Shown here piece after piece: positions 30,386 through 37,290 of a stretch of DNA of 49,714 nt; within the stretch, counting starts at the first letter, position 1; the number at the start of each line of letters is the position of its first letter. The translations under genes were made by a program, and so were the position numbers. Origin of the DNA: a virus; the IMG/VR virus record IMGVR_UViG_3300049259_000402, positions 1-49,714 of that record, one strand, 5' to 3'. The notes below the pieces were generated by a model. It did not search any database and was not told the origin of the DNA. It saw nothing but the letters and a program-made list of their open reading frames with translations.

Positions 30386-30657
30386 AGCTGCACTCGCCGT
30401 CGTGTGCTGATGGGAGCGGCCAGCGTGACGAGGGAGCGGCCATCGTCACGCCGGCCGCGATCTGGGGAAGCGCCGGCCTGTCCTGCCCGATCGGGGCAGG
30501 CAGGACAGGCCGGCTGGCGGCGGACCCACCGGCGATTACGGCGATGGAGTCGCCGTGCGCGGAGTTTCGCCTGCAGGTCACGCAGGGCCAGGAAGGCGTC
30601 CAGCGGCCCGATCACGCTCACAACGAGCAGGAACATCAGTGCGAGTGGATCGAGCAA
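30382..30657 (-). CDS. Small membrane protein with basic Cys-containing tail
   Basis: 91 aa from the TTG at 30657, chosen because AAGGAGGTGCGCC precedes it; the ATG at 30633 is an alternative. One hydrophobic segment (about 2-18), then a strongly basic region ('LRARRLHRRNRRWVRRQ') and a 'CPACP' motif. It is the first gene of the leftward run that begins at the divergent control region 30658-30844. Confidence 0.6.
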   Translation of the reverse strand: MLDPLALMFLLVVSVIGPLDAFLALRDLQAKLRARRLHRRNRRWVRRQPACPACPDRAGQAGASPDRGRRDDGRSLVTLAAPISTRRRVQL

Positions 30658-30695
30658 GGCGCACCTCCTTCGTAGACTGATGCGTACCCGTCCGT

Positions 30696-30829
30696 GTGTT
30701 GCGCGATCGCATGCCGATGGGTCGATAATGCGTCCGACACGCAACAGGCGCAACACCTGTCGATGCTCCTTCCGGGTGACATGTGGATGTCACTCCTGGT
30801 AGAGGTAAGGTGTTGCATGCGAGCAACAC
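30696..30829. promoter_or_regulatory. Divergent control region with repeated GTGTTGC half-sites
   Basis: The 187-base gap holds five copies or near-copies of GTGTTGC or its complement: 30696-30702, 30741-30746 (six of seven), 30750-30756, 30810-30816 and 30823-30829. The last two form a perfect palindrome, GTGTTGC-N6-GCAACAC. TGACAT (30777-30782) and TAGAGG (30800-30805) are spaced 17 bases and could be the rightward promoter, with the palindrome near the start of transcription. This fits autoregulation by the adjacent DUF5753 regulator. The motif repetition is seen; the binding protein is inferred. Confidence 0.6.
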
Positions 30830-30844
30830 TCGGAGGTCTCACGG

Positions 30845-31693
30845 ATGGCAGCGAAATCACCGACACCGAAGGCGCGTGCCCTTGGTGTTGCGCTTCGCAA
30901 GGCCAGGGAGTCGCGCGGCATGGGCGTACGCGAGTTGGCGGCCAAGATCGGCAGCCAGGATCCGGGCGCGCTGTCGCGGTACGAGAAGGGTGACCGAACG
31001 CCGAAAGCCGAGCGAGTTTCACAGATTCTCGCGACACTCGGCGTGAACGGCTTGGAGTACGAGTCGATCATGTCGCTGACCCGCGACACCGAGGGTCCGC
31101 TGTGGGTCGCAGTGAGCCTGCCCGAGCAGCAGCACCAGATAGCCGCGCTGCTCGAATTCGAGGCCAACGCGACGCGCATCACGTCGGTCGCGCCGCTGTT
31201 GATTCCGGGACTATTGCAGACGCGCGGCTATGCCGAAGCCATGATGAAGGCCGACGATGACGTGCCGCCGAACGAAATACGGACTCGGGTCACCGTCCGC
31301 TTGGGTCGACAGACCGTCCTCAATCCTCCGAACGCGATCCCATTGGATGCGATGATCGTTGAAGGTGTTCTCGATCAGTTGATCGGGACGCCGGCCGTCA
31401 TGGTGGAACAGTTGCGCTGGCTTTTGAAAATCAGTGAGCGCGACAACGTATCGATCCGCGTAGTGTCGAAAATGAGCGGCTGGCATCCGGGTTTGGACGG
31501 CTTGTGCGATGTGATCGAATCCGACCCAATTCCGGTCGTCCAATTGGAAACGCGCAAATCGTCCTTGTTCCTGCATCAAGAACAGGACGTGGATCGCTAT
31601 CGGCGTGCTGTCGAGCAGGTGTCCGAGAAAGCGATGAGCCCGGCGGACTCGGCCGAGCTCATCGCGGAGTACATCAAGAGATGGGATAGATAA
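30845..31693 (+). CDS. XRE regulator with DUF5753 sensor domain (Scr1-type)
   Basis: 282 aa, ATG at 30845 with GGAGG eight bases upstream. HTH at about residues 14-70 ('ALRKARESRGMGVRELAAKIGSQDPGALSRYEKGDRTPKAERV'); residues 90-275 are DUF5753 ('VAPLLIPGLLQTRGYAEAMM', 'RLGRQTVL', 'IVEGVLDQLIGTPAVM', 'YRRAVEQVSEKAMSPADSAE'). Such genes are hallmarks of actinomycete genomes and usually pair with a DUF397 gene, as here. It is transcribed against its neighbours and is less GC-rich in its second half. Probably a lysogenic-conversion or host-derived module. Confidence 0.92.
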   Translation: MAAKSPTPKARALGVALRKARESRGMGVRELAAKIGSQDPGALSRYEKGDRTPKAERVSQILATLGVNGLEYESIMSLTRDTEGPLWVAVSLPEQQHQIAALLEFEANATRITSVAPLLIPGLLQTRGYAEAMMKADDDVPPNEIRTRVTVRLGRQTVLNPPNAIPLDAMIVEGVLDQLIGTPAVMVEQLRWLLKISERDNVSIRVVSKMSGWHPGLDGLCDVIESDPIPVVQLETRKSSLFLHQEQDVDRYRRAVEQVSEKAMSPADSAELIAEYIKRWDR

Positions 31694-31872
31694 TGTCAGT
31701 CGATCAACGATGGCGCAAGTCAAGCTATAGCGGCACCAACGGCGGTTGTGTCGAGCTGAACCGCACCCGAGACACGGTGCGGGACAGCAAGAACCCTGAT
31801 GGTCCAGTTCTTCCGATTGCCGGACTTTCCATGCTACTGCGTGATGTCGGGTTGGGGCGGTTCGACCGGTAG
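31693..31872 (+). CDS. DUF397 protein, partner of the DUF5753 regulator
   Basis: 59 aa. The ATG at 31693 overlaps the stop of the regulator gene (TAATG); the TAG ends at 31872. 'QRWRKSSYSGTNGGCVELNR' and 'VRDSKNPDGPVLPI' are the diagnostic DUF397 motifs. DUF397 proteins bind or modulate the neighbouring DUF5753 regulator in actinomycetes and have been discussed as antitoxin-like partners. Translational overlap indicates fixed stoichiometry. Confidence 0.93.
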   Translation: MSVDQRWRKSSYSGTNGGCVELNRTRDTVRDSKNPDGPVLPIAGLSMLLRDVGLGRFDR

Positions 31873-31892
31873 TACGTCCCGAGAGCAGACCG

Positions 31893-31930
31893 CGAACGCC
31901 CCTCGTCCCATGTCGGACGAGGGGCGTTCG
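31893..31930. terminator. Strong hairpin terminator, probably bidirectional
   Basis: A perfect 16-bp stem, CGAACGCCCCTCGTCC (31893-31908) with GGACGAGGGGCGTTCG (31915-31930), closes a six-base loop. It lies 20 bases after the DUF397 stop and 10 bases before the end of the convergent minus-strand gene. Its place between converging genes is what a bidirectional terminator would need. There is no clear T run on either strand. Confidence 0.82.
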
Positions 31931-31940
31931 TGCCTGGAAA

Positions 31941-32303
31941 CTACGCAACCGGCGCAGGTGATTCACGCCGCGAACGAACGACCACGGCAGAGGCTGCCGC
32001 GAGACCACCAATCGCGAGCACGAGCCACGACCAGATCCGCCGCGTGGTCAGGTTCGAATCGCATGCTGCGGCGGCTGTGCTGGCTGGCGGCGTGTAGGTG
32101 TAACCGGCCGCCGCGACCTGGTTGACACGCCGCATTTCGGTGTTTGTCTCTTGGTCCTCGGCCCCTCGGATGTTCGATGACGCAGCTGACCCACATGCCA
32201 GGGAGGTGCCATCGTCGTAAGCGCTGACGGGGGTGAACAGCAGGATCAGTCCGACGATGACAGCGGCAGCGCCTGCGAGTAGGACGAGGTTCCTGACGTT
32301 CAT
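31941..32303 (-). CDS. Membrane protein with two membrane segments, unknown
   Basis: 120 aa, ATG at 32303 with GGAG eight bases upstream. Hydrophobic segments at about 5-24 and 90-108 flank an extracytoplasmic loop of about 65 residues with two Cys ('LACGSA', 'AACDSN') that may form a disulfide. Ends 'VVVRSRRESPAPVA'. The pattern is common in actinobacterial phages; function unknown. Confidence 0.65.
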   Translation of the reverse strand: MNVRNLVLLAGAAAVIVGLILLFTPVSAYDDGTSLACGSAASSNIRGAEDQETNTEMRRVNQVAAAGYTYTPPASTAAAACDSNLTTRRIWSWLVLAIGGLAAASAVVVRSRRESPAPVA

Positions 32304-32367
32304 GAGGGGTGCTCCGATGGTGTGCGGCGGGGGTGCTGCACGGGTATCGCCGCCAGCAGCACGGTGG

Positions 32368-32688
32368 TTACAGCGCGATGCGTTCGTCGCAGGAGTCAGC
32401 TGCGAATATCCCGCGCCAGTGATCGAGCAGCTTGCGGGCCGCATGCTCCCCGGCCAGATCGCCATGGTGCAGATGTTCCAACCCGGCCTCGGCCTTGGCC
32501 TGCAACGCGGCGAGGTAGTTCAGGCAATGGGCGGCGTAGTCGTGGCCGCATGCCTGGGTCTCGCCGGGCAGGCACTGGGTGAGCTCGACGCCCACCTGGC
32601 CCAGCACTGTGCGCAGGTGCAGCGCGTAGTGCCGCCACGGGGTGGACATGCCGCCCGGCCCGGTCGGGTAGTCGCTGTTGTCGGTCAT
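32368..32688 (-). CDS. Hypothetical helical protein, unknown
   Basis: 106 aa from the ATG at 32688, preceded by GGAGAGGCATCACC. An in-frame ATG at 32736, overlapping the upstream stop, would add 16 residues. Helical, with several His and three or four Cys ('TQCLPGETQACGHDYAAHCL', 'HLHHGDLAGEHAARKLLDHW'). A metal site is conceivable. No family recognised. Confidence 0.65.
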   Translation of the reverse strand: MTDNSDYPTGPGGMSTPWRHYALHLRTVLGQVGVELTQCLPGETQACGHDYAAHCLNYLAALQAKAEAGLEHLHHGDLAGEHAARKLLDHWRGIFAADSCDERIAL

Positions 32689-32732
32689 GGTGATGCCTCT
32701 CCGTTCGTCGTGGTGCGATGGGTGCTGCTCGC

Positions 32733-33569
32733 TCATGACGCGGTGGTGCGTTCGTCGCGTCGGCGCGCGAGGTCGATGACGTCGCCGATGCGGCACAGCG
32801 GCCGGTCCCGGTCGGACTGCCGGTGCGTGTGCACACGCCCGGCGTGCAGCCACGCGCGGGGCAGCAGCTGGCCGCGGGCGATCCAGCAGCGGATGGTGTT
32901 CACCGAGAGGTCGTGCCCATACAACGCGGGCAGGGCCTGCGCGATCTCGGTCGCGGTCGCGAGGTAGTCGCGTGCCTCGTTGAGCAGGAAGTCGCGGCGG
33001 TCGGCGATGTCGTAGGTGCATCGGCATTGGTGGCAGCGGATCACCGACTCGGTCGGATGGCCGTACTGGTCGGCTTCGCAGTACAGATCAGCGTGGCACC
33101 CGTCGCAGGGGCCGGCGTAGGACAGGTCTGGTGGCCGGTCGATGGCGCGGCGGACCTGGTCGATGGCGTAGCGGATCTCGTCGATGAGTTCGCCGGCGTC
33201 GGCGAGCTGGCGGACGTAGACGATGTGGGTGGCCAGCCAGCGCGCGAAGCCAGCGGTCTGGTCGTCGGTCAGGTCGCACACCAGGCTGCGGTGCGCGGCG
33301 ACGCGGCGAGCCCACGGGGCGAGTGTGTGTCGCAGGGTCACGGCGGCCTGAACGGCCCGCCACCGGATCGGCAGCGGTGCGGCGGCCGCAACACCGGTGT
33401 GATCGAGGCTGCCCATGATGCGGTCCAGGCGGGCGAGCGTGACGGCCAGGTGGTCGAGCAGCCACGGGACCGCGACGAGGTCGGCGAACAGGTCGCGGGT
33501 GCAGCTCATGCAGACGTAGGCGTCGCCGGCGGGGTTGGCGCAGCCGGCGACGGTACAGCGGTTGGTCAC
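32733..33569 (-). CDS. Zinc-finger / helix-turn-helix phage protein
   Basis: 278 aa, GTG at 33569 overlapping the upstream stop (GTGA). N-terminal zinc knuckle 'CTVAGCANPAGDAYVCMSC'; a long helical middle; a second zinc cluster near residues 160-195 ('GPCDGCHADLYCEADQYG', 'IRCHQCRCTYDI'); and a C-terminal HTH-like 'LSVNTIRCWIARGQLLPRAW' followed by 'LCRIGDVIDLARRR'. Actinophages often carry such proteins in the early region, probably as DNA-binding regulators. The exact role is unknown. Confidence 0.78.
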   Translation of the reverse strand: MTNRCTVAGCANPAGDAYVCMSCTRDLFADLVAVPWLLDHLAVTLARLDRIMGSLDHTGVAAAAPLPIRWRAVQAAVTLRHTLAPWARRVAAHRSLVCDLTDDQTAGFARWLATHIVYVRQLADAGELIDEIRYAIDQVRRAIDRPPDLSYAGPCDGCHADLYCEADQYGHPTESVIRCHQCRCTYDIADRRDFLLNEARDYLATATEIAQALPALYGHDLSVNTIRCWIARGQLLPRAWLHAGRVHTHRQSDRDRPLCRIGDVIDLARRRDERTTAS

Positions 33570-33739
33570 AGACTTGTCCCCAGGATGATCCATAGTGGAA
33601 TGACGCCGATGATCACCAGGATGATGATCGTGGCGAGGACAGCGAGGCACATCGCGGTGAAGGCCTGTTCGAACCGGCGGGACAGGATGGCACGGCGGCG
33701 GCGTTCGGGTTCGGGTGGCGGGTCGAGAAGTTCGATCAC
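33566..33739 (-). CDS. Small single-pass membrane protein, unknown
   Basis: 57 aa, GTG at 33739 overlapping the upstream stop. A basic N-terminal half ('PEPERRRRAILSRRF') is followed by one hydrophobic segment (about 32-54, 'LAVLATIIILVIIGVIPLWI'). It resembles small phage membrane proteins of unknown role. Confidence 0.6.
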   Translation of the reverse strand: MIELLDPPPEPERRRRAILSRRFEQAFTAMCLAVLATIIILVIIGVIPLWIILGTSL

Positions 33740-33924
33740 GTAGTGTGTCCTTTCAGGAATGCGGCGGTTTCGGTGAGGACGGTCGCGAGGTCGTCGCACG
33801 CGTCGGCGGTCAGCGGCCGGTCGGCGAGGACCAGGGCTGCGCTATCGCCGGCCGCGAGGACGAACGCGTCAGCGCCGATGAACCACAACCGGGTGTTGCG
33901 GTCGGACCTGAACCTAATGATCAA
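33736..33924 (-). CDS. Hypothetical protein, unknown
   Basis: 62 aa from a TTG at 33924 (the best start visible; AGGCAGG upstream is weak). 'TRLWFIGADAFVLAAGDSAA' and 'TADACDDLATVLTETAAFLK' suggest two strands and two helices. Its stop overlaps the next gene (GTGA). Confidence 0.55.
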   Translation of the reverse strand: MIIRFRSDRNTRLWFIGADAFVLAAGDSAALVLADRPLTADACDDLATVLTETAAFLKGHTT

Positions 33925-33943
33925 TCTTGCCTGCCTACGTCCC

Positions 33944-34126
33944 CTAGCCCGCGTTGATCCACTGCGGGAGCGCCCGTATTGCCATGATGTCGGCGATATC
34001 CAGGTGGTCCTTGTCCTTGCCGTTCTCCTGGCACCAGTGCTCGACGACCTGGTCACGGCTCATGATCAGTCCGGCATGGTCGGGACTGCCCTTGATCATG
34101 AAGTCTCGTACGTCGTCTGCGTTCAC
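33944..34126 (-). CDS. Small helical protein, unknown
   Basis: 60 aa, GTG at 34126 with GGGAGGACAACG upstream. 'DDVRDFMIKGSPDHAGLIMS' and 'DHLDIADIMAIRALPQWINA'. Likely an early gene; no family recognised. The 46-base gap beyond its start holds the start region of a divergent plus-strand gene. Confidence 0.6.
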   Translation of the reverse strand: MNADDVRDFMIKGSPDHAGLIMSRDQVVEHWCQENGKDKDHLDIADIMAIRALPQWINAG

Positions 34127-34139
34127 CGTTGTCCTCCCT

Positions 34140-34172
34140 TGACGCTCTGACCTGCGGTAGTACCGTCGCTCC
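34140..34172 (+). promoter_or_regulatory. Possible promoter for the plus-strand gene at 34173
   Basis: TTGACG (34140-34145) and TACCGT, about 16 bases later, give a plausible -35/-10 pair only a few bases before the ATG at 34173, so any transcript would be leaderless or nearly so, which is common in actinomycetes. No ribosome site is visible before that ATG. Confidence 0.4.
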
Positions 34173-34439
34173 ATGCCCACGATCGCGACCACGGTGACAA
34201 CGGACTGGGGTGGGGTAGAGGTCCGCTGGTACCTCGGCGACGACCCGCAAGCACTGCTGGCGACCGCGACGAAAACGACGGTGTGGATCGCCGACGACGT
34301 GCCCGTCCACCTGCCGGTGCTGGTCGACCTGACCCACCAGTCCCTTGTGGCCGGCGGGGCGTCGGCGCAGCAGATCCGGGCCATGGCGACGGCACGGATG
34401 GAGGGTGGGCTGCTGGTGGGAAGGGCCAGATTCGCGTGA
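34173..34439 (+). CDS. Plus-strand hypothetical protein
   Basis: 88 aa, ATG at 34173, no ribosome site but a promoter-like sequence just upstream. 'TTVTTDWGGVEVRWYLGDDP', 'LLATATKTTVWIADDVPVHL' and 'LVDLTHQSLVAGGASAQQIRAM' have normal protein composition and resemble short actinobacterial proteins I recall. It points against the surrounding early operon and ends six bases before the convergent XRE gene. Confidence 0.6.
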   Translation: MPTIATTVTTDWGGVEVRWYLGDDPQALLATATKTTVWIADDVPVHLPVLVDLTHQSLVAGGASAQQIRAMATARMEGGLLVGRARFA

Positions 34440-34445
34440 TCACGG

Positions 34446-34784
34446 TCATGGCTGCTCACCCGCGAGCCGCTCCAGTACCTCGGCGACCGCCTTGAGCACC
34501 GACATGCCCCGTAGGATCTGATCCCGGTCGGCCTGCGACATGTTTGGCGAGCGGCGGCGCGGCTGATCCCGCCTCTCGCCGGTCAGCAGCCAGCCCGGGT
34601 CGACGTCCAGCACGCGCGCCAGATCGAGCAGCGTCGCGACCGATACTGCGCGGCCACCGGCCTCCCAGTAGCTCACCGCAGTCTGCGTGCAACCCATCCG
34701 TGCGCCGAGTTCGTCCTGGGACCAGCCGATGCCGATCCGGCAGTTGGCGATCCGCGCGCCGAGCTGGGCGTTGTAGTCGGTCAC
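34446..34784 (-). CDS. XRE-family transcriptional regulator
   Basis: 112 aa, GTG at 34784 overlapping the upstream stop (GTGA). HTH at about residues 5-65 ('LGARIANCRIGIGWSQDELGARMGCTQTAVSYWEAGGRAVSVATL'), then 'DPGWLLTGERR' and a helical C-terminus. The 'DPGWLLTG' segment is usual in phage Cro/CI-like regulators. It is embedded in the early operon rather than in the lysogeny module. Confidence 0.82.
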   Translation of the reverse strand: MTDYNAQLGARIANCRIGIGWSQDELGARMGCTQTAVSYWEAGGRAVSVATLLDLARVLDVDPGWLLTGERRDQPRRRSPNMSQADRDQILRGMSVLKAVAEVLERLAGEQP

Positions 34785-35113
34785 GGTGTCCACTCGGCCC
34801 GGTAGTCCTCGTGTGTGGACCACTCGAAGGCGAGCAGGCGCAGGGTGTCCCGTGCATGTTCCGGTAGTCGCCACTCGTCTCCGTCGTAGCCGTCGAGGAA
34901 AGTCGTCCACAGGTCCACAATGCGCCGCTTAGCCTTGACGCCACGGAGCACACGGGCCGGATCGTGACGGAATGCGTGCGCACCGACGAGGATGGACTCG
35001 ACTTGGCCCGCGACCTCATCGCCGGGTGGCCATTCGGGTGCAGCGATCTCGGCCGAGAACTGATCGTCGTAGAGCCGTGCTCGGATGAACGCCACAATGT
35101 CGTAGTCGCTCAC
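34781..35113 (-). CDS. DUF6221-like protein
   Basis: 110 aa, GTG at 35113 overlapping the upstream stop. 'DIVAFIRARLYDDQFSAEI', 'HDPARVLRGVKAKRRIVDL' and 'LRLLAFEWSTHEDYRAEW' match the DUF6221 pattern common in actinobacterial prophages. The family has no known function. It is coupled to an XRE gene downstream and a Cys-pair protein upstream. Confidence 0.78.
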   Translation of the reverse strand: MSDYDIVAFIRARLYDDQFSAEIAAPEWPPGDEVAGQVESILVGAHAFRHDPARVLRGVKAKRRIVDLWTTFLDGYDGDEWRLPEHARDTLRLLAFEWSTHEDYRAEWTP

Positions 35114-35676
35114 GGCCGGCTCCCGATACAGACGTTCAACAACAAGACCTTCGCCCACATCACCACCTGCCGCGCCCGGCTCGCAGCCTCGTAACGGCCC
35201 TCAATCCAGCCGCGCGACAACACGATCCGGCAATCCGCAGGTCCGCCCAACTCCACCACATGCAGGTCCTCGTCACGGCCGCGGCGGATCAACGCCGGAC
35301 ACACCGCCGTGGCGAACTCCGCACAGTCCGGGCACAACCACGGCTCCGTGATCACCGGAACCCGGTGGCCCTCGACCTCGACCGTCTGGACCGACACCGA
35401 GCTGACGACCAACCGGCGATCGGGCCAATCCAGCACCCGCTTGCACACCTGACACATACCCAGCCACACGCACTCCCGCTGACGCTGAATGGCCTGGTGC
35501 CGGAAGTCGGCCGGCCCACCGGCCTGATCGGCCATGTATGCCGCGATCTCGCCCACGTTCCGGTCGAACCGGATCCCCCAGTCGGACTCGCGTTCGTCGG
35601 CGCCCCAGCGGTTGACGTAGGGCACCGGCAGACCGCGCCACCGCAGTAGGTGCGCGAGATGTTCGGGCAGTTTCAC
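35110..35676 (-). CDS. Conserved phage protein with two CxxC pairs, unknown
   Basis: 188 aa, GTG at 35676 overlapping the upstream stop. 'LPVPYVNRWG' near the start and 'FDRNVGEIAAYMADQ' are followed by Cys pairs at 'GMCQVCKRVL' and 'WLCPDCAEF', likely one zinc site, then 'VCPALIRRGRDEDLHVVELG'. Similar proteins occur in many actinophage early regions. No enzymatic motif seen. Confidence 0.7.
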   Translation of the reverse strand: MKLPEHLAHLLRWRGLPVPYVNRWGADERESDWGIRFDRNVGEIAAYMADQAGGPADFRHQAIQRQRECVWLGMCQVCKRVLDWPDRRLVVSSVSVQTVEVEGHRVPVITEPWLCPDCAEFATAVCPALIRRGRDEDLHVVELGGPADCRIVLSRGWIEGRYEAASRARQVVMWAKVLLLNVCIGSRP

Positions 35677-35909
35677 GGCTGCGCCGACCCCTCGGACACC
35701 AAGCTGTACCGGTCCTCCCACCCGTCGCGGGCAAAGCCGATCAGGCTCCCGAACCGCTCACCCTCGCCATTAACCGCAACGCAGAAGACCTCGTACATGC
35801 CCAGGCCGGTCACCTCGACACGACGGGCATTACGGCCCTTGCGCCGACGGACCTCCTGCCACACCTGGCCCACCCGGACACCCGGGATGATGATCGGATC
35901 AGACATCAT
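35673..35909 (-). CDS. Small beta-rich phage protein, unknown
   Basis: 78 aa from the first of two adjacent ATGs (35909/35906), which overlaps the upstream stop. 'GVRVGQVWQEVRRRKGRNARRVEVTGLG' and 'RFGSLIGFARDGWEDRYSLV' resemble a short beta-barrel family common in phages. The basic strand (RRRKGRNARR) suggests nucleic-acid contact. Confidence 0.62.
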   Translation of the reverse strand: MMSDPIIIPGVRVGQVWQEVRRRKGRNARRVEVTGLGMYEVFCVAVNGEGERFGSLIGFARDGWEDRYSLVSEGSAQP

Positions 35910-36061
35910 TCGCACTCCTGACCGTCCGGGCCGTAGAGGTCGCGCCACTTGTCGCGGCAGCCGACGCACACCAGGTCGTCCCGGGCCGCGCGCTGAACGA
36001 GATCGTTCAACTCGTAGATGTCGCCGCAACCGGGACAAACGCAGGGCATCTCAATCGGCAT
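35906..36061 (-). CDS. Small zinc-ribbon protein
   Basis: 51 aa, ATG at 36061. Two clear Cys pairs, 'CPGCGDIYEL' and 'CVGCRDKWRDLYG', about 22 residues apart, make a compact zinc ribbon. It overlaps the preceding gene's end by 11 bases. Function unknown; possibly DNA or protein binding. Confidence 0.65.
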   Translation of the reverse strand: MPIEMPCVCPGCGDIYELNDLVQRAARDDLVCVGCRDKWRDLYGPDGQECE

Positions 36062-36281
36062 GGACACCACCCTCGTCCAGGCCCGGGTGTACGACTGTGC
36101 GCGGACCGATGCCGACGCCCCAGTTCGTGACGCCCTCCTCGTCAACCGGGATGCGGAACAGGTGGTGACCACGCGAGCGGTACCACAGTTCGAGGCGCTT
36201 CCATTCCTCCGGCCACGGGATCACCAACTGGCGCAGGAACGGCGCCGGCCGGGCCTCGCTGGGATGCTCTCGGCGGGTCAC
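36051..36281 (-). CDS. Hypothetical protein, unknown
   Basis: 76 aa, GTG at 36281 overlapping the upstream stop (GTGA). 'LRQLVIPWPEEWKRLELWYRS' and 'FRIPVDEEGVTNWGVGIGPR' are normal globular composition. No family recognised. Confidence 0.58.
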   Translation of the reverse strand: MTRREHPSEARPAPFLRQLVIPWPEEWKRLELWYRSRGHHLFRIPVDEEGVTNWGVGIGPRTVVHPGLDEGGVHAD

Positions 36282-36451
36282 TGCTGTCCTCCGGTGTCGA
36301 ACATGCCGCCACACGGGAAGCCGTCCGGCTGCGTCATCCGGTCCTCAGCACCGCGCTCGGCGAGGGACCACGTCTTGCGTCCACACCGGCCGCAGATGGC
36401 GAACGGGGCGTCGTCGCGCAGGTGTTCCGGCCAGTCGCTCTGGTCGGTCAC
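36278..36451 (-). CDS. Small Cys-pair protein, unknown
   Basis: 57 aa, GTG at 36451, one base after the upstream stop. 'FAICGRCGRKTWSL' gives one CxxC and a further Cys occurs in 'GFPCGGMFDTG'. It may bind zinc. No family recognised. Confidence 0.55.
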   Translation of the reverse strand: MTDQSDWPEHLRDDAPFAICGRCGRKTWSLAERGAEDRMTQPDGFPCGGMFDTGGQQ

Positions 36452-36452
36452 C

Positions 36453-36743
36453 TCAGGCCAGCCTGATTCCGGGGTTGCCGATCCGCTCGGCAAGCCATTG
36501 CTGATAGCGCTCGCGTTCACGTTCCATCTCGTCGGCGATCGCGGCGACATATTCGTCGTCGGTGATGACACCCTTGTCGATAAGCAAGCGGGCGAGCGCG
36601 GTGTGGTCGCACATGGCTGCGTTGACACCGACGCGAAGGTGCTTGGGTGTGGTCTCGGCGGCTTGGAGGTTCATTTTCATCGCGACGCCGCTTTGCATGG
36701 CGTGGACGGCGTCGAGGTATCGCTGGCGGTCGGTGTCGGTCAC
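36453..36743 (-). CDS. Conserved actinobacterial phage protein, unknown
   Basis: 96 aa, GTG at 36743 with CCAGGAG upstream. 'YLDAVHAMQSGVAMKMN', 'TPKHLRVGVNAAMCDHTALA', 'LIDKGVITDDEYVAAIADEME' and 'REREREYQ'-like ends follow a pattern I recall from many Streptomyces phages and prophages. It is probably helical. Function unknown. Confidence 0.7.
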   Translation of the reverse strand: MTDTDRQRYLDAVHAMQSGVAMKMNLQAAETTPKHLRVGVNAAMCDHTALARLLIDKGVITDDEYVAAIADEMERERERYQQWLAERIGNPGIRLA

Positions 36744-37069
36744 GTCAACTCCTGGTCTCGGGTGCTAGTCGCAGCGGCCCAGTTGCGCGTGATGAACGCC
36801 AGAACCACTGGCAGTTCGCAGTGGATCCGGAGGCGATCATTCTCGGACAGGTGCGGCAGGAGTTCCGCGAGGTCGCGGTCGGCGTCGCTATTGCCGTACG
36901 GGAATTTCGGATCTTGGGACGCGGCGCCGAACTCGCAGTCGTTCCAATCCCAGCGTGCATGGGCCAGGAGCGTGCAGTGGTCGGCGGTGGGTTCCATCGG
37001 GCCGTTGTATTGCACCTGGCGGGCATAGTTGAAGCGGGCGTTCCAGTCGGTCAGGTCGGGTGTGGTCAC
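36740..37069 (-). CDS. Hypothetical protein, unknown
   Basis: 109 aa, GTG at 37069 overlapping the upstream stop. Helical; 'NARFNYARQVQYNGPMEPTA', 'TLLAHARWDWNDCEFGAAS', 'LRIHCELPVVLAFITRNWAA'. No motif recognised. Confidence 0.62.
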   Translation of the reverse strand: MTTPDLTDWNARFNYARQVQYNGPMEPTADHCTLLAHARWDWNDCEFGAASQDPKFPYGNSDADRDLAELLPHLSENDRLRIHCELPVVLAFITRNWAAATSTRDQELT

Positions 37070-37290
37070 GTGGACTCCTTGTCTCCCTTGGCTTGTCGCT
37101 CCTTCGCGTCGGTGCGCTCGTAGTGCCGCCCGTCGACCACGCCGCGGATATAGCCGGCCCGGTAGCCGGTCTCCTCCGCTTTCTCGCACAGCCGCGCCAG
37201 CAGCCATTGCGTGTTGCTGTTCAGGTGTGCGAACTCGGTGCGCAGTTCGGCCGCGATGTCGACGTTCAGCGGGTAGATGCGGTCAGCCAT
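37066..37290 (-). CDS. Small helical protein, unknown
   Basis: 74 aa, ATG at 37290. 'DIAAELRTEFAHLNSNTQWLL', 'KAEETGYRAGYIRGVVDGRH', ending in a charged tail. It overlaps both neighbours. No family recognised. Confidence 0.6.
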   Translation of the reverse strand: MADRIYPLNVDIAAELRTEFAHLNSNTQWLLARLCEKAEETGYRAGYIRGVVDGRHYERTDAKERQAKGDKEST

